64,000 nt of DNA from Pinus tabuliformis (taxonomy: Eukaryota; Streptophyta; Pinopsida; Pinales; Pinaceae). Location: the NCBI GenBank assembly GCA_031772625.1, contig CM062814.1, forward strand, positions 825,724,757 to 825,788,756, in the 5' to 3' direction. This document shows positions 32,050 to 43,285 of the stretch, piece after piece. Each line of letters opens with the position of its first letter. The first letter of the stretch is position 1. Both the position numbers and the translations under genes were made by a program. The notes under the pieces are model-generated. The model was given only the letters and a program-made list of their open reading frames with translations. It ran no database searches and was not told the origin of the DNA.

Positions 32050-33290
32050 TGTAATATTCCTAATGGAAATATACAATGTTAAACAAAGCAAAGGTAGTAG
32101 AAACACATACAAAAATTTACAGCACATTTAACAACCAAAAATCTCCATGAACCGCGTTGATCTGAGCCATTTTATTAATAAATAAGAGCGTACAATGTGG
32201 TGCTAGAAAGAGTGCACTTGGGTTTGCTCAATGCAAGCTAGCTAAGAACAATAAGAAATTCCTCTCAGCTTTGTTGCTTCTCTCTCCTTGCTGCAAAGAA
32301 CTGCTGCTAGGGCCTCCTTGGGTGCTCAAAAAAATCCAGGAGATTAACCCCAGGCTCTACACCAATAGCCCACAAAAACCGACGAAGGAATTGCCCAAAC
32401 ATTGACCTTGGAATTTCGCCCCAATTTTCCCCTAGCTCCTCTAGCTGTTGGCTGAGTTGGGACCCCTATTTGACCCCTCAAATCTACCCAGAAAATTCTG
32501 CCAAATTAATCTTGGCCTCTCCTCAATAAACCTAGAAAAACCCAGAAAGGGTTTGTCCTAGTTTTGATGCTCCAAAATTGACCCCCAAATGTTTGGCCCT
32601 CCTCCACAAGTAGAAGATGTAACCTGTAGCAAATGTTGCGTTTGTTGCTCTGTCAAAATGCTGAAAAATCCCCCACAACACTTCCTCGGACTCCACCTCA
32701 AGTTTCAGCCCCTAACTCCCTTCCTTCCACAACCTCCAAGAGTTGTGCAGTCCTTGTATTGTTGTTGCCAATTCTCACCACAAACTTGCACTCCCAGCTG
32801 TTGGTACGAACTGGTACAGGTAGGACTCCCTCTTTGGGCTGGCACTCGAAGTCCACCGAAGCAAGGGTTGAAATCTCCACTCGGAGATACTCGTGTGCTA
32901 AACAGCACTGCAGACTTGGCTTCAGCTCAAGCGTGCTATGTCAAAGACACAATTTCTGAATAGATGAATGAATGCCCAAAATAAGTGTCTCTTGCTCTAT
33001 TTATCAAAGAGCCTCCAAGATGCCCATGTGAGTCCAGCTCGACTTTCCCCACCAACTTCGCTCCAATGAGAGTGTCTTCCACATGTGAGCTGCAATTCTC
33101 CATGGAGTGGCCCCCACGCTCCACTAGAGCCGCAATATTTCACTTCTTTATTAATGTTTGGGCCCCCACTTAATCCCAAAATTCATGTTGGACCTCTGAA
33201 CCCACATTTCCTAAGTCCAAACATGAAATAAGACAAAATTGGGCAAGATTGATATTTCCCTTAGCAATATTGCTAAGTGGGAATATCACA
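32050..33290 (-). repeat. 5' LTR of element E (1241 bp)
   Basis: Counterpart of 17656-18958. Compared with it, this copy lacks some short segments. Bounded by the primer site on one side and TAAGA on the other. Confidence 0.93.
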
Positions 33291-33447
33291 TAAGAAGCCA
33301 AAGAAGTGTGTGAAGCAAAGGGTGTATCCGCCACGAATGGTGCTTGGGGGCAACATCAGATTGGATCGGGTGCTAGAATATGTTGGGGAAGCCCTCACCA
33401 AGAAGTTCAGTGGAAGAATCATTTCTGATGAAACCTTAATGACTAGA
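33291..33447. other. Short host segment between two LTR elements
   Basis: The plus strand is open through 33291-33447 (KKPKKCVKQRVYPPRMVLGG...). It joins to the host DNA at 17655 on the left and 37770 on the right once elements E and C are removed. No family recognised. Confidence 0.5.
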
Positions 33448-34553
33448 TGTTGAATTGGGGTAGCATCGAATGTGCTCTAGCCACGAAATTTGGTGGACAG
33501 GCTCGGGCACATGAGATCTCCAATACCCAGAAAGGGTTAGGGCAAATTCCAAACAGATCAGGAGATATTAAAATAATTAATATTTTAATGGAGTCCCTAA
33601 GTCTAAACTTAGGGAAAATAAAATATTAATGTGTATTAATATGACTTGTGTTAGAATGGTTCAAAAGACATGGATTAAGCCAGATCTAATCTTAGCCATT
33701 GATTAGGGACTTAATCTCAGCCGTTGAGATGTCAACAGGAAAAGTATAAGACGAGGCTTAAGGGTCACTTGGAGAAGACACCAGAGTGATCAATCATTCT
33801 ATTCTCTAGAACAGGGTTTGCTAAGAGAGATAGAATCAGTGATCGGGAGAGCAGCTGAGGGGCATTGAGTACAGAGAAACAGAGAAGGCAGAGATTGTGT
33901 CGAGAGAGCAGCGCAGCAGCAAAGGAGAGTGATGCAGAGCCAGCAAGGGCTCACGTAGGGCCACGCGGAGTCAGCCAAGTGTTGTGCAGAGCACCAGAGA
34001 GGCCAGTGTGTCTGACGCAGAGGCCCAGAAAGCTGACACAGGGCCTCCTGAGGCTGACGCAGGTGAAGAAAGGTTGACGCAGGCCAGTGTGAGACAGAGA
34101 GGGGCTGACGCAGTCCAAATTGGGCAGACGCTGGGATTGCAAAGCAGTTTTGTGCTGAGAAGTTGCCAGAAGGATTTTCCGGGGTTTCAGCCAGGAGATT
34201 TCTCTCGAACTGTGAGGTATAGTTGCTAAGGAAATTCTCTGTTGGGTAGGCCAGTTTCGGCACCCAGATTGTACTCTAATATTGCTTAATAAGAAAACCC
34301 TCAGATAGTTGCACCGGTTTTCCCGCATTGGGTTTTTCCGAGGACATTGGTCCAAAAATAATGGTGTCATGTGGTGTGTTTGTTCTTGTTTCTTTTAGTT
34401 GCTGATCTGTAATATGTTGAGCATGCACTGGTGTTTATTTTCATTATTTGCTTTGTAAATAACTTGTTAAAGAAAAAATAACAAGTAGGTAGGAATAAAT
34501 CAGAAAAAGTGCATGAAGGGTTTCTAAACTAAGTAAACTTAGAAACTTCAACA
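33448..34553 (+). repeat. 5' LTR of element C (1106 bp)
   Basis: TGTTGAATTGGGG to ACTTCAACA. It contains reiterated 'ctgacgcag' motifs (about 33925-34120) and, near 34318, the tttcccgcattgggttttt block shared by copia LTRs in this window. Confidence 0.94.
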
Positions 34554-34565
34554 TGGTATCAGAGC
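34554..34565 (+). other. Primer binding site of element C
   Basis: TGGTATCAGAGC directly after the LTR. Confidence 0.93.
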
Positions 34566-35152
34566 GTGATTGCAGATCACAGGAGGACTAAAAGACATCA
34601 GCCGAGTAGAGCAATAGCAGCAGAAAACAGTTGTCCCGAAGTGACAGAAGTTGTTTCTAGCAGCACAAAAACCAAGAAGTGTGACGCAGAGCCAGCCAAA
34701 GCCACGCAGAAGAAGTCGGGAGCTGCGCAGAGCCTCAGAGAGGCCAGCATTGCTGACGCAGAGGGCCAGAGGGCTGATGCAGACCCATCTGGGGTGACGC
34801 AGAGCCAGCGTGAGGTAGAGAGGGGCTGATGCAATTCACAAAGAGGCAGTTGCTGGAGTCTAGAAGGTTGTAGCAATATTGCAGAGTGGAGCTGGTGAGG
34901 TACTGTAGTCAATATAGTACCTAATAGAGCAGGGCCAGAGGAGTTGTTACCGAGGGTTTCTAGCCGAGGAACCTAGATCAGCAGTACAGTTGCACAAGAC
35001 GATCAAAGTAAGGGGCATCTCGACAAGCGGCAGAAGGATTTCCAAGAGGGAAATCAAGACTCAGAGGGAGTCCAAAAGAGAACTTCCAGATGGGAAGTAG
35101 AGACTCAGAAGAGTCGAATAGAGAACTTCCAGGAGGGAAGTAGAGGAGCGTC
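34566..35152 (+). other. Leader of element C with LTR-like repeats
   Basis: The stretch 34680-34835 repeats the 'gacgcagagccag' and 'gctgacgcag' motifs of the LTR at 33925-34120. The stretch 35035-35145 has repeated 'agagaacttccagaggaag' variants. No gene is seen. Confidence 0.6.
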
Positions 35153-36016
35153 ATGGCACTACACAGGGTAAGAGACCAGGATAGACTGGACGAAGCATCG
35201 AACTTCGCAATCTAGAAGGCCAGAATCTTATCAGTGCTTGACAGGAATCGTGTTAAGAACTTTGCCTTGAAGGTTATAGTTATCCCAGTCAACCCCAATG
35301 ATAACGAGAAGTACGAAGAGGCGATGGCGAGGGCCAAGTGCATTATCCTTGACGGGGTCAAGGATCATGTGGTACCACATATAGCAGAGAAAGAAATGGC
35401 AGTTGAGATGTGGGAGGCTCTCAAGAACTTGTACCAGCATACTTTTGTGCAGAGAAGAATGTTGCTCGAGAACCAGATGAGGTCGTATCAGATGAAGGGT
35501 CAATCGATTGACACGTTCCTCGAAGGACTAAATGAGATCCGAGACCAGTTGACTGCTATAGGAGCGACACCGGATCAGGAGCTTATGGTGAGGACAGCCC
35601 TGAATGTTGTCTTAGAAGATTGGGAAGTGTTTGTCCAAAGTATCCTGGGCAGAGGGACTCTCCCACCTTGGGACGAGATGTGGGTAGCTCTTCGCCAGGA
35701 AGAGATCAGACGGCAGTCGAAGACAGGTAGCAGCAGCAAAGGGATCAAGGTCAAGCAAGAGGAGGAGGATGTGGCCCTAGCATCTGAGGGAAAGCAGGAG
35801 AAGCGGAAGAAGAAAGATCTCTCCAAGATCAAGTGCTTCCACTGTGGGGAGATGGGTCATTATGCGACCCAGTGCCCAAGGAAGAAGAGTAAGGGAGAGT
35901 CTTCCGAGACTAAGGCAGCGCCAACACAGGCAGAGAAGGAAGTTTTGACAGAGAATGACTGTGCCATGAATGCACACACGCCACTTGAGCGAAAGTGGGG
36001 AGACATCGAGCTGTAG
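35153..36016 (+). pseudogene. copia Gag, element C
   Basis: Start chosen at 35153 (MALHRVRDQDRLDEASNFAI). A TAG at 35213 sits where copia Gag proteins normally have the Trp of an xWK motif. The next 260 residues are open. They hold the UBN2 domain (EMWEALKNLYQ, RRMLLENQMRSYQMKG, FLEGLNEIRDQL), a basic tract and the CCHC knuckle CFHCGEMGHYATQCP. It ends DIEL at 36016, before any protease. Apart from the single stop the gene is intact, so it may have been functional until recently. Confidence 0.88.
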
Positions 36017-36687
36017 TCAGGTGGACTACAGGCGATGAGGGGCAGGGTACTTGAGGTACCCAGCCTCTTGGATTAGACCTTGCTATGGGAGCCCCGACGA
36101 GAAGTAGCAGGACTGACTGAGTGGGTAGAGACAAATGCGGATGGAGCAACAGAGAGAGCTACAATGCAGGAGTCCCGAGACAGCGCAGAGCTAGCAGGCT
36201 GCAGCAGTGCGAGAGGCACAGGAGTGTTGCACCAGTGCAGGACGGCACAGAGGGGTGTGCAATGGTGCGAGATGCAGGAAGTTGTTGCAGCAGCACAGAG
36301 GTCAGGGAGCACTTGTCAGCAGCAGAGAGAGCTTCAGCATCAGTGGGTGTCTCTAGCCCAACAGGGAGGTCAATTGGGAGATCAGTTACTTACTTCTCAG
36401 TAACTAAATTGTTGTGCGGCAATGGGCAGCACGATGCAACATGATGAGAGGAGGTGCAATGCAGATGCAGTGCTAGGAGAAAGGACCAGCAGCAGCACGG
36501 ATGTAGAGGAAGTTATCGTACAGATGTAGCAGTGGCAGCGACAGAACCATAGGCAGCAGTACAGGATGCAACAGTGCAGAGGATATTGGGCAGGAAGGCC
36601 TAGCATCAGCGCAGGTACCGATGTCGGATGATCAGAGTAATACTCAGTGAGGATTATTGCTAGAGCACAGTGCTCGCTAAGAGGGAG
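36017..36687 (+). other. 3' untranslated region of element C with polypurine tract
   Basis: Rich in gcagcag and gtgcagag runs, with no gene. It ends with ctcgctaagagggag (polypurine tract, 36673-36687), the same as in element 2. Confidence 0.65.
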
Positions 36688-37769
36688 TGTTGAATTGGGA
36701 TAGCATCGGATGTGCTCTAGCCAAGAAATTTGGTGGAGAGGCTAGGGCACATGAAATCTCCAATATTTAGAGAGGATTTGGGCAAATTCTAAACAGATCA
36801 GAAAATATTAAAATAATTAATATTTTTAATGGAGTCCCTAAGTCTAAACTTAGGGAAAATAAAATATTAATGTGTATTAATATGAATCTATGTTAGAATG
36901 GTCCAAAAAACATGGATCAAGCCAGATCTAATCTTAGCCATTGATTAGAGACTTAATCTCGGCCGTTGAGATGTCAACAAGAAATGTATAAGAGGAGGCT
37001 TGAGGGTCACTTGGAGAATACACCAGAGTGATCAGTTATTCTATTCTCTAGAGCAGGGTTTGCTAAGAGAGATAGAATCAGTGATTGGGAGAACAGCTAA
37101 GGGGCATTGAGTACAAAGAAACAGAGAAGGCAAAGATTGTGTCGGGAGAGCAGCGCAATAGCCAAGGAGAGTGACGCAGAGCTAGTAAGGGCTCACGCAG
37201 AGGCAACCAAGTGCTGCGCAGAGCACCAGAGAGGCCAACGTGTCTAACGCAAAGGCCCAGAAAGCTGATGCAAGGCCTCCTGGGGCTGACGCAGGGCCAG
37301 CGTGAGACAAAGAGGGGCTGACGCAGTCCAGATTGGGCAGACGTTGGGGTTGCAGAGCAGTTTTGTGCTGAGTTGCTAGAAGGATTTTCCGGGGTTTCAG
37401 CCAAGAGATTTCTCTCGAACTGTGAGGTATAGCTGCTAAGGAAATTCTCTCTTGGGTAGGCCAGTTTCGGCACCCAGATTGTACTCTGATATTGCTTAAT
37501 AAGAAAACCCTCAAATAGCTGCACCGGTTTTCCCGCATTGGATTTTTCCAGGGACATTGGTCCAAAAATAATGGTGTCATGTGGTGTGTTTGTTCTTGTT
37601 TCTTTTAGTTGCTGGTCTGTAATATGTTGAGCATGCACTGGTGTTTATTTTCATTATTTATTTTGTAAATTAAAATAACTTGTTAAAGAAAAAATAAGAA
37701 GTAGGTAGGAATAAATCAGAAAAAATGCATGAAGGGTTTCTAAACTAAGTAAACTTAGCAACTTCAACA
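36688..37769 (+). repeat. 3' LTR of element C (1082 bp)
   Basis: Counterpart of 33448-34553 with small indels, followed by CTAGA. Confidence 0.94.
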
Positions 37770-38858
37770 CTAGAAACAAAAGTTCTGAAGCCCTTATCTG
37801 GGGTATGGTCCAAGGTTGAATTTGATGGCAAGACGGTGGTTAGGCTTCATGTTCAGGCCAAGAGAGGATGCCATGAAAATTCTGGACAGCATTTGATTCT
37901 AGGGATTGTTGTAGAACTTTCTGTGGATTGGTAGATTGATGTTTCTCATGCAATTCAGAAATTCAACCTTTATCCTAGAGGTTTCCAATTCTTAGCCCTT
38001 CGAATTTTCAGCATTAGGCCTGTTATAAAATATAACCAAAACAGCAGCAACAGTGCACTATATTTCAACTCTTAACAACCCCAATCTACTAGGGAATGGA
38101 AAAGGAAAGATATCAAAGTGATTTTCAGTGTCCCAAAATGCCTTCGCCCTGTCTCTAGAGTTCAGCATGATAAGCACTCTGAAAAAAAAGGCAGGAAACT
38201 TCAGTTGATACTTTTACAGAGAGTTGTATTCTCAATATGGCCCAATGGTTATGATGACCAGATTCAAGATTTTGCAAAGGAGACCCACCCTCTCTAGCAA
38301 CAATGAAACTGATATGGTATCCTTACTATTGTTGAGATTGAAGAATTATGAAAAACTTGGGTAGAGATAGCCTTGAACTCTCTACTACAGCTCCAGGAAT
38401 GCATATTATATCTAGCACAAGATTCAAGTTCTATTGAAATGTCATCCAGACATACGAATTTCCTCAACAGAATAGAATAATTTTTTGGCTTTGCAGAAAG
38501 TTTCATTGTTTGGAGAGTCTTTCAGGCAAGCCGCCTCCATTTTAAGTTAACATTCCAGACAACCAATGTGTGGTCCCTTCTCAGGACAGATATTTTGATC
38601 TGTCCTGATGAGGGAATAGAATAATATAGGCTAACTTAGGGCTAGGTTAGTTTCATATCAGAACATTTATTTCATCACATTCAGCCCCATCTGCACATTA
38701 GACTGATTATCTTTAAAACACAGAAAAAACACAGTTGTCAATTTAAGAATTTAAATCTATGTGTAGATGCAGGAACACGGTGCAGGGGGCTGTGTGCTGA
38801 GTCAGCCATTTAATCAAGGCAAAAGATTATGCATAAAAGAAAGCAGAAGTTTACAGAC
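37770..38858. other. Host, probably intronic, sequence
   Basis: No recognised coding region. A plus-strand open stretch near 37775-37940 (LETKVLKPLSGVWSKVEFDG...) continues host DNA interrupted by element C, but I could not assign it. The rest is AT-rich with no clear element. Confidence 0.5.
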
Positions 38859-39139
38859 CTTGGATCACTTGAACAAAGCAGGCGGTTGCAGAGGGCAGTG
38901 AATCCTGCTCTTGTCTTGTCAATTGCACCATTATGTTTCATGGCTAAAAGCACTTGCAGAAAATGATCTCCTATGATTTCAAGTTGCCTCGAATCCAGCA
39001 TTGCATCAAAGCATCGAAACTGTTTCACGCTATTGACAAGCTTACCAGCTTCAATTTCACCATTAGAGCTGTCAGCAATACCTGAACTGCATCCTGGTAA
39101 AGGGACTTTCCTTGCAATAGTTCCCAAAAGAAGACTCAA
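38859..39139 (-). CDS. THADA: Single exon of a THADA/Trm732-like (DUF2428) protein
   Basis: A 281-base exon is bounded by a good acceptor (tgcag before TTGAGTC at 39139) and a donor (AAG/gtctgt at 38859). The encoded part reads LSLLLGTIARKVPLP, then a variable linker, then LEIIGDHFLQVLLAMKHNGA followed by IDKTRAGFTALCNRLLCSSD. The second block is the strongly conserved core I recall from plant thyroid-adenoma-associated homologues. The yeast homologue Trm732 partners the methyltransferase Trm7, which methylates the tRNA anticodon loop. No neighbouring exon was found, so introns are long. It could instead be an isolated gene fragment, but both splice sites and an open frame argue for a real exon. 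Confidence 0.75.
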
Positions 39140-39944
39140 CTGCAGCCAGAGAAAGACATACAATCACAACAGGGTTTAAGAATATACTTCAAATAGCATT
39201 GTCTCAATCAGCCTAGTTTGCCAGCAGATTGTTTCTATAAATAATAAGCACAATGCTGTTATAAGAACAGATACTATAAAATCAAAAATTGCAGTTAATT
39301 GTTAGATAAAAGAGTTGGACAAGAGAATGATTTTCATTTGTATGAAAAGGGAATTTGGATCTCCGACTTCATGTTAGGGTTTTGCAAGGGAAACAGCATG
39401 CACAGTCAAAGACATCTCCCACCGTGAGATCATGTCAGTTTCTGCCACAGATCTCAAATGATCCAGCAAGAGTGAGCCTCCTCACTGGATCGACCTGTAA
39501 AGACAGCAATTTAGAAGGATCATGCAGCATATGATTCTGCCTGGTACTTTGTTAGAGCAAAAACAATGGAAGATTTGTATTGGAGCAGATTTACAGATAG
39601 AAGGGATGATCACTCGGAGGCTCCTGCATCTGCTGCTAAGCACCTTTGCAAAGAATGCAATGTTTCAACTTTCAACCTCTAGAAGTTGTGCTGTGTCTGA
39701 TTATCTTCCCCAAGAAAATACATGAAGACAGAAGTCAACATTTATTGCAGGAAACAGACCCTCTCAGACCTGTTTATGATTGCTATGATCGAAATGGCAA
39801 ACTCGAGGGCTGTGTTAGTACCTGGAATTGGCTCCCAAAAGTATTAGAGGCTGCATGCAAGTGTTTGACAAAATGAACACATGCCGTGTTTGAAGAAATG
39901 CTTGCCTGACAAATGTTTGCTATCCATGTTATCAATGCAAGATT
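39140..39944. other. Probable intron of the THADA-like gene
   Basis: No second exon was recognised on the minus strand. Two short plus-strand open stretches (39522-39725, 39646-39876) match no family I know. Confidence 0.5.
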
Positions 39945-40600
39945 TAAGATTATGGTTAAGTTTCTCACTTGGAAAACCTTAATCTTGTGAGTGAATTCTG
40001 CTGATTACATAGTAGATATAAAAATAGAAATTGGAGCTCTACAGGGGATTCCCATGGATTAGCAGTGCTACCTTTTGAGGGAAAACAGCTTGACAAGCAA
40101 TCTCTATTGTCCAGCTACAGCATATGTAAAGACTCAACCCTTATTTTCTTGCTGCGATTGTGCGGAGGAGCAATTGACCATGGCGTGCCTTCAACTTCAA
40201 GATTGTGATCAAGTTTCACATTGGCAAAACCTTAATCTTGTGGGTGAATTCTGCTGATTACATGGTAGATATAAAAATGGAAATTGGAGCTCTGCAGGGG
40301 ATTCCTATGGATTAGCAATGGAGAAGCAGTTGGCCACAGGAGCCTTCAACTTCAAGATTATGATCAAGTTTCTCATTAGGAAACCCTTAATCTTGTGTGT
40401 GAATTCTGCTGATTACACGGTAGATATAAAAATAGAAATTGGAGCTCTACAAGAGATTCCTATGGATTAGAAGAGCTACCTTTTGAGGGAAAACAACTTG
40501 AGGACCAATCTCTACTACACCATATGTAAAGACTCAACCCTCATTTTCTTGTTGCGATTGCATGAAGCAGCAATTGACCATGGGGTGCCTTCAACTTCAC
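39945..40600. repeat. Local segment present in three tandem copies
   Basis: Copies start near 39945, 40199 and 40354. Each contains aaccttaatcttg(t/a)g, gaattctgctgattaca and ggagctct(a/g)ca. Copies one and three are about 250 bp. Copy two is about 155 bp because it lacks the 'taccttttgagggaaaac...gcaattgaccatgg' part. Confidence 0.9.
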
Positions 40601-41698
40601 ATTAGTTTTTGTATTTGGTAGCAGTGGACAGGTGTTCTAGTCTCGGATTGTGTCTAAGAGGCTAGGGAACAGGAGATCTCCAAAACCCAAAAAACATTTC
40701 GTGAGAAAAGACTTGGAGATGCCTTAATTAAATTAATTAGCCAATAATTAAAAAGTTCCCAAGTCTAACTTAGGAAAACTGGTTAATTAAAGGGAAATAA
40801 TTAAGGAAGTTCAATTTTGCTCTAAAGGCTTCTATTGATGAAGTCAACTTGATCTTAACCATCGGTTGAGATGTGATCGTGGCTGTTGAGAGACCAACAA
40901 GAGATTATAAGAGCAGATCAAACGGATTGGACAAGACACAGTTAATGAGTTGTGCAGTTCGACTACCCAGTTGCAGGTATTTAGCAAGGGCACAGTTGAA
41001 GCTAGGGAAAGCATCGAAGCAAGGGTTTCAGCAGAGGTTTGGGAGGAGTATGGAGGAATTTTCCTCGGTATTTTCCAGTGTCCGAGAGACAGGAAAGAGG
41101 AGGCTGAATTCATTTGCAGAGGAGGTTGAATACAATAGTGCGAGTTAGCTAGAGTTCCCAATTGAGTTGCCAGAGAAGCAACATTTCAGTTTGCAGTAGC
41201 CGGATCAATGTCTCGGACGTAAAGCGAGTGCGTTTTAGAGGCATAGGGAGGCAAGACGACATGCCTGGAGGTGATTCTAAGGTTGTACAAATTTTCTTCA
41301 ACTAGATCTGCACATTCTGGGAGGAAGCTCAAATTCTAGGAAGGGAGTGCGAGTGGCTAAGAGAGGCCAGATCGATTGCAAAGGGAGACAAGGGCGTCTC
41401 AAATATATTTTGCCAATAGAAGATTGTCGGAGCTTTGCCAGTTTGGCAAACAGACCATTGTACTCTTGAATTTGTTGAAGATAATAATAAAACCCTCATT
41501 TGCTGCTCTGGTTTTCCCTCCGGGATTTTTCCAGAGACATTTGTCCAAAAATAACTGCGTCAATTTTTATGTGTGTGCGCATCTATTTCTCAGTTCTAGT
41601 TTTATATTCCGTGGCGTATTTTTTATTGTGAAGAATGAAACAATGAATTTATTGATATTTGTCGAATAATAATTCAGAAGACAAATAAACTACTAACA
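40600..41698 (+). repeat. Probable solo LTR (copia type)
   Basis: Similar in layout to the element C LTR. It has ggctagggaacaggagatctcc near the start, AT-rich U3 and a tcctctccgggattttt-like block near 41520. It ends ACTACTAACA at 41698 with no primer site or internal region after it. The left edge is uncertain by about 10 bases and no clear duplication was found. Confidence 0.6.
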
Positions 41699-42082
41699 AT
41701 TGGAAGATTAATATCCATTTGGTTGCATTCAAGGAATTTTCACACTTCAAGCCCATTTCATCAAGGATGTGGTCAAAAATAAACTCATAACTTTAGTTGC
41801 TCTAATCCCCCTTTATGGTAGTTCATATTTTTTTCACTACAAAAAAACGCTTTCTTTTTATTACAAAAAAGAGAGTACTCCTTATGGTAGTTCACATACA
41901 GACTATATAGTGGAAAAACGCGAAGAGGTGCCAACATGGTAGGTCACAGAGCTGGAGATCATAAATTTTCTCTCATTTTATGAAAAATCTTTGGTCATTT
42001 GTTGAATCAACGGTTTTTTATCTCCTACACCAGACTTATACAAGTGAATTTGTTCGAACTAGACAAAAAATTGTGAGGTCTA
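41699..42082. other. Host intergenic or intronic stretch
   Basis: AT-rich, no gene seen. A short motif (cttatggtagttca) occurs twice. Confidence 0.5.
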
Positions 42083-43285
42083 TGTAATATCCCGTTTTAG
42101 AGATTTTCCCCAAAACCCCAGTAAACTCCAACCAAATACGCACAAATAATATAATAACCGGGAAACTCAAAATGATAAAAATAAGAGTGGTGTAACATAT
42201 AATAACATAAGCATGAAATATAAGCAGATCCTCAAGAAATGCAGAGAGAAATGCTAAGCCATTTTATTATACTGAGTAATGGAATGAGTACAGGAGGTGA
42301 TCAGAAGGATGGCACCTCGACTTGCACCAGGCAAGTGAAAAAATACACTCAGAATAACAAAGGAATGGCCTCTGCATGGATGCTGCTAGGAAACTGCCAT
42401 GCTGTTGCTACTGCTGGAAATCAAATGAGGATTTGGGGCTATTCCCCTCCTCAGAAAATGTTGAAACTCTGGAATCCGCCCCTACTCAGAAAAACCCAGA
42501 AAACTTTTCTGAAATGGCCGACCCCCGAAAATCGCCCCCTTGGGGAATCACACAATCCCTCAAGGCCCTACGCTGCCACTGAGTAGAATCCTCCAAAATA
42601 CTACCTGAAACTCTGCCAAACCCCTCCAATATGCAAGAGTTGATCCCTTGCTCAATATCCCAGCTCAACTCCTCCACAAATCCTCAACCCGGAACTGCTC
42701 CCAGAAGAACTGTGTCCCTCTCTCTCAAGACTGCGCAGTCTCCCAATGCTCAGCTCCACCTCAATGCCAAAGATAAAAACTACTGCAAAAAGACTGCTGA
42801 AAATACCTTGCTCGAGTAGGCACTCGAAGTCCCCTGGGGCTAAGGGTGAGATCTCCGAACGGAGACACTCAGTGCACTAAACAGTGCTGCAGACTAGCTA
42901 AACAGCCAGCGTGCTCTAAGTCGAAGTGACTAGCTCAAATGCACATAATCGAATGACAAAATGAAGGGACTCCTCTCTCCTTTATAGCATTGGCCTCTCC
43001 CAATCCCAAGGCTCACTTCCTCCAACGTAATCCCCTCTTGCCACGTGTTCCCTTTCCATCTGCGCAGTCCCTCCAAGTGTCTGCGTGGGCCCCATCTCTG
43101 CGTGGTCCTTTGGCCCCCTTGGCTCCCCTTTAAGTCACAACGTTGTGCTACTAGGAAGTGACTTTTTATTCTAAAAGTGAGTTATGTCCCATTTTCCTCA
43201 CCTTTTTATTTACAAATAACTATATAAGGCAAAATTGAGCAAAATCGAATATTCTAATTAGCCATGGCTAATTAGGAATATTACA
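42083..43285 (-). repeat. 3' LTR of chromovirus G1 (1203 bp)
   Basis: Nearly the same as 48115-49301. On the plus strand it starts TGTAATATCCCG and ends GGAATATTACA. The inner end includes the near-palindrome taattagccatggctaatta. Confidence 0.95.

Larger units (their letters stand above)
17656..33290 (-). mobile_element. Outer LTR retrotransposon of the nest (element E), target duplication TAAGA
   Basis: LTRs at 17656-18958 and 32050-33290 share their full length, start TGTGATATTCC and end in TACA on the minus strand, and are flanked by TAAGA on both sides (17651-17655 and 33291-33295). Its own internal DNA is only 18959 to about 19847 and about 31060-32049. The rest is later insertions. 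The stretch next to the 3' LTR encodes LLLEDKQCFSGED, like the C-terminus of the chromovirus at 43286. It is therefore probably a gypsy-related, non-autonomous element. Confidence 0.88.
33448..37769 (+). mobile_element. Gag-only Ty1/copia element (element C), target duplication CTAGA
   Basis: LTRs 33448-34553 and 36688-37769 are highly similar and flanked by CTAGA (33443-33447, 37770-37774). A primer site, a gag gene and a polypurine tract are present. No protease, integrase, RT or RNase H sequence is seen. The 2.1-kb internal region matches the layout of plant TR-GAG elements, which depend on another element for pol. LTR start and polypurine region match the gag-less element at 4718-9775. 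Confidence 0.93.

Noticed and set aside
36080-36444. Two plus-strand open frames after gag in element C as a second gene
   Set aside because: The composition is driven by gcag repeats, no domain is visible, and the same kind of non-coding 3' region exists in element 2.
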